This document shows, in pieces, positions 6,249 through 8,403 of a DNA stretch of 8,403 nt. Within the stretch, counting starts at the first letter, position 1. Each line of letters starts with the position of its first letter. The translations under genes and the position numbers were made by a program. The notes beneath the pieces are model-generated. The model searched no databases. It was not told the DNA's origin and was given only the letters and a program-made list of their open reading frames with translations. Source of the DNA: Betaproteobacteria bacterium. Its GTDB lineage: Bacteria > Pseudomonadota > Gammaproteobacteria > Burkholderiales > Casimicrobiaceae. The DNA is taken from the NCBI GenBank assembly GCA_005889025.1, contig VBCZ01000155.1:1-8403 (forward strand). The letters are read 5' to 3'.

Positions 6249-7106
6249 ATGCAGTTCCTACTGAAGGCGCTGACGCGCCTGCCGCTGGCGTTGTTGTACA
6301 CGTGGGGGGCGCTGATCTATTTCGCGGCCTTTTACGTCATGCGATGGAGGCGCGATCGCGCCGAGCGGGACATTGCCAACGCATTGCCGGAAAGAAACCC
6401 GGCAGAGCGCGCGGCGATTCTGCGAAAGTCGTATCGCAACCTGGCGGACACGATCATGGAGTCCTTCTGGGGCTTCGGCGCGAGCGCCGACGCGCTGAAG
6501 CGTCGAGTCACTTTCGAGAATCCGGGGCTCGTGACCGAGTGCATGGTGGCAAAGCAATCGGTGATTCTCCTCACCGCGCACTACGGCAACTGGGAATGGC
6601 TCTCGCTCGCGGCGGGCGCTACGTTCGACATGATCATCGACGTCGTCTACCAGCCGCAGCGGGTCGCCGCATTCGATGCGTTTCTGCGCGAGGCGCGCGC
6701 TCGCTTCGGCAGCCGCTTCATTCCGCGCAAGGAGTTCATTTTCGATCTGCTGAGCCGAGCCGGGCAGCCGCGCACCTACGCCCTCATCGCCGACCAGACG
6801 CCGAAGAAGAACGATCCCCGGTACTGGACACGCTTTCTGCACCAGGACACCGCGTTTTTTGTCGGTGCCGGCAAGATCGCACGGTTCCTCGATGCCAAAG
6901 TGCTCTACGTCACGATGCGGCGGGTGCGTCGAGGCTATTACTCCGTGAAGCTTACCGAGATCGGTGCGCCTCCGTACGACGAAGGCGCCGACGTGCGCAT
7001 TGTCGAGGAGTACGCGCGCTGTCTCGAGCGCGACGTCCGCGACAGTCCAGCCGATTGGTTGTGGTTGCAGAATAAATGGAAGATTCCAAAACCAACCGCG
7101 AAATGA
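6249..7106 (+). CDS. HtrB/LpxL-like lysophospholipid or lipid A acyltransferase
   Basis: The product is an inner-membrane acyltransferase of the LPLAT/HtrB family, which transfers a fatty acyl chain from acyl-ACP to an acceptor, classically a lipid A precursor. The 285-residue protein starts with a hydrophobic anchor (residues 12-31) followed by a basic RWRRDRAERDI stretch. The catalytic HX4E motif is HYGNWE, with H111 and E116. Later family blocks are ADQTPKK (181-187), the FFVGAGKIARF region (203-213) and the C-terminal DWLWLQNKWKIPK (269-281). In many members this last block has histidine where Q274 stands here. ATG 6249 gives the usual family N-terminus but has no clear ribosome binding site. 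An in-frame GTG at 6168 would add 27 residues unlike the family. The gene is convergent with a phosphopantetheinyl transferase 15 bases away. The acceptor cannot be named from sequence: lipid A, ornithine lipid or a polyene-type product are all possible. Confidence 0.85.
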   Translation: MQFLLKALTRLPLALLYTWGALIYFAAFYVMRWRRDRAERDIANALPERNPAERAAILRKSYRNLADTIMESFWGFGASADALKRRVTFENPGLVTECMVAKQSVILLTAHYGNWEWLSLAAGATFDMIIDVVYQPQRVAAFDAFLREARARFGSRFIPRKEFIFDLLSRAGQPRTYALIADQTPKKNDPRYWTRFLHQDTAFFVGAGKIARFLDAKVLYVTMRRVRRGYYSVKLTEIGAPPYDEGADVRIVEEYARCLERDVRDSPADWLWLQNKWKIPKPTAK

Positions 7107-7121
7107 CGCCGCAGCGTTGAA

Positions 7122-7802
7122 TCAATTCCTGCGCCATATCCCGACTGTGGCGATGAGGTGCGTCGGTACACAGGCAACCCAGAGCTGCCAGGCGTCCGGG
7201 GTGTAGGGCGGCGGCCCCGCAACAAGCTTTGGTTCTTCCCCCATCGAGACTTCGATATCGCGAAATGGCGCGGAGAGCGCATCGCCGGTCGCTTTGCTCA
7301 TGGCTTCCTTGCACGTCCACAGGCGCAGGAATCGCCGTCGCCGCGAATCGCCGTCGAGCGGGGCGAGGGCGGCTCGCTCCCGCTCGGTCAGGAATTTTCG
7401 CGCGAGGCCGTCGGAGTTGACCGCTCGATCCGCGCGCTCGATGTCCACGCCGACGCGCGTGACGGGAGGCAGGGCGTCGGCGATGGCGATCAGCGCCACC
7501 GCTTGGGTGTGCGACACGTTGAAATCAAGCCCGCGCGGAGTTGCGAGCTCCGGTCGACCGCGCCTGCCGGCCTTCAATTCGACGGCGTGCGGTTCTACGC
7601 CCAGCTTGGCGCCGAGTAGCGATCGAAGCGTCGCCCGGCCGACGATCCAGCGGCGGCGCAGGGCATCGGTGCCGAATCGCGCGGCGCGGTCGCGTTCCGG
7701 AGCGGAAAGCGACCGCGCCATCGCAGCAGTGGACTGCGGATCAAGGTCGAGTCGGCACAACCACAAGGCGAATCCCGGGACCGGTCCCTTGAGCAGCTGC
7801 AC
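7122..7802 (-). CDS. 4'-Phosphopantetheinyl transferase, Sfp type
   Basis: The product transfers the phosphopantetheine arm of coenzyme A onto a serine of an acyl or peptidyl carrier protein, converting it to the active holo form. Numbered from GTG 7802 it has 226 residues, the usual Sfp-type length. Family blocks in order are RWIVGRATLR (51-60), GRPEL (82-86), FNVSH (94-98), VGVDIER (117-123) with the magnesium-binding D120, FLTERERAAL (137-146), and WTCKEAMSKATGDAL (162-176) with K165, E166 and K170. There is no ATG start. The frame is open to TTG at 7910, with GTG at 7847 and 7802 as other options. I chose 7802 because only about ten residues precede the conserved FALWLCRLD, but no good ribosome binding site marks any of them, so the 5' end is uncertain. 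The gene converges on the acyltransferase. Its carrier-protein partner is not in the window. Confidence 0.88.
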   Translation of the reverse strand: MQLLKGPVPGFALWLCRLDLDPQSTAAMARSLSAPERDRAARFGTDALRRRWIVGRATLRSLLGAKLGVEPHAVELKAGRRGRPELATPRGLDFNVSHTQAVALIAIADALPPVTRVGVDIERADRAVNSDGLARKFLTERERAALAPLDGDSRRRRFLRLWTCKEAMSKATGDALSAPFRDIEVSMGEEPKLVAGPPPYTPDAWQLWVACVPTHLIATVGIWRRN

Positions 7803-8039
7803 CGGTTCGCGGGCGGAACGTGCCGGACAAACGCCGGCGTGGCTCACGGAGCGTCGTTTCGCGTCGACACCGGCATATGTAGCATCAGGTTCGATTGCCG
7901 CGCATTCCAACCCGACGTCTCTTGCTGAAACGATTCACTCGGTCGGTGGCCGAGCCCTCAAGCACTCGAAAAGCCATGCTGTTGGCATATCAGCCGGTCG
8001 CCAGGAGCCGATTGCTTCCCCGGTTATGGGGGAAAGGCG
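7803..8039. other. Intergenic stretch upstream of the phosphopantetheinyl transferase
   Basis: This interval holds the possible 5' extension of the transferase gene (back to TTG 7910) and the 3' flank of the next minus-strand gene. A hairpin with arms CTCGGTC (7938-7944) and GGCCGAG (7948-7954) is present, one pair being a G-T wobble, without an adjoining T-run. I see no convincing promoter or gene here. Confidence 0.4.
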
Positions 8040-8403
8040 TTAATTCGCCCTGAACCTCACCCGCATGACCTTCTTGTCGTATTCCGCCTCGGTTGCGGCG
8101 GTGATCTCGGTCCCGCCGGTGGCAAACACCCTCCCGCCGCTGTTCCGGCAGAGCTCCCTCTCGTACTGGCATGGCCCCATCTCCGGGTGCTTGCGGCAGA
8201 GCTCCTTCACCTTGGGCGAGGAGAATTCGATCACCGTCTGCCGGGATTGGCCGGCGGACTCCTTGACGCAGATGTAGACCGCGCCCACGGGCACGACGAC
8301 GGTCAGCGGCCGGATGAGGAGCTCCGGCTGGTACGGAGACGTGGGCTCGGGGCCGGGTACCCGGATCACCGGTGCCGTCGACCGCTCCCCGGAGGGCGTG
8401 ATG
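8040..8403 (-). CDS. Unrecognised cysteine-containing protein, C-terminal part (cut by right window edge)
   Basis: The frame is open from the right edge to TAA at 8042-8040 and gives 120 residues, so the true start probably lies outside the window. An internal GTG at 8369 would give 109 residues but looks like ordinary coding sequence. I do not recognise a family. The left part is rich in proline, serine and threonine (APVIRVPGPEPTSPYQPE), like a linker after a signal peptide. A hydrophobic beta-like stretch, LTVVVPVGAVYICV, follows. The C-terminal half has three further cysteines in ELCRKHPEMGPCQYERELC and ends with the basic VMRVRFRAN. Four cysteines in total could form disulphides if the protein is exported. 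Composition and the charged, ordered C-terminus favour a real gene over a chance frame. It is 237 bases upstream of the phosphopantetheinyl transferase on the same strand. Confidence 0.6.
   Translation of the reverse strand, partial: ITPSGERSTAPVIRVPGPEPTSPYQPELLIRPLTVVVPVGAVYICVKESAGQSRQTVIEFSSPKVKELCRKHPEMGPCQYERELCRNSGGRVFATGGTEITAATEAEYDKKVMRVRFRAN

Noticed and set aside
7960..7992. Weak terminator after the right-edge gene (GCCA-N6-TGGC then TTTT on the minus strand)
   Set aside because: The stem is only four base pairs, which is too weak to call.

Overview
The window reads as chromosomal DNA from a GC-rich Gram-negative proteobacterium, most likely a betaproteobacterium of the Burkholderiales type. 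The evidence is the style of the vanillate demethylase and Liv-type transporter proteins, the tight ATGA and short overlapping junctions between genes, and a lipid-A-type acyltransferase that implies an outer membrane. I see no mobile element, CRISPR array, rRNA or tRNA.

Layout. (1) Positions 1-1197, minus strand: a vanAB-type operon. It has a complete VanA-like Rieske oxygenase (133-1197) followed by the first 33 codons or so of its VanB-like reductase partner, which runs off the left edge. (2) Positions 1198-1796: a divergent regulatory region of about 600 bp with no convincing gene. It holds a consensus -10 box for vanA, two small palindromes next to it, a repeated TGACAAT/GTTGTA pair and a 50-base interrupted hairpin. 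(3) Positions 1797-6146, plus strand: a five-gene branched-chain-amino-acid (Liv/HAAT) type ABC importer in the order binding protein, LivH, LivM, LivG, LivF. Its divergent position next to vanAB suggests an aromatic acid substrate rather than amino acids, but this is inferred. (4) Positions 6249-7106, plus: an HtrB/LpxL-like acyltransferase. (5) Positions 7122-7802, minus: a Sfp-type 4'-phosphopantetheinyl transferase, convergent with the acyltransferase. (6) Positions 8040-8403, minus: the C-terminal part of an unrecognised cysteine-containing protein, cut by the right edge.

How the parts may work together: the importer would bring a methoxylated aromatic acid (vanillate or similar) into the cell, and VanAB would O-demethylate it to a catechol-type acid for ring cleavage encoded elsewhere. 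The acyltransferase and phosphopantetheinyl transferase belong to lipid or carrier-protein metabolism and have no evident link to the aromatic module.

The most striking observation is that livM is broken by two separate internal gaps. About 18 codons are missing near 4044-4048 and about 25 near 4594-4598. Each gap shifts the frame, and together they restore it, so the gene ends in its original frame and still overlaps livG by ATGA. All its partners look intact. This is either a recent double deletion that disables the transporter or an assembly/sequencing fault. I did not find a convincing wholly new system.
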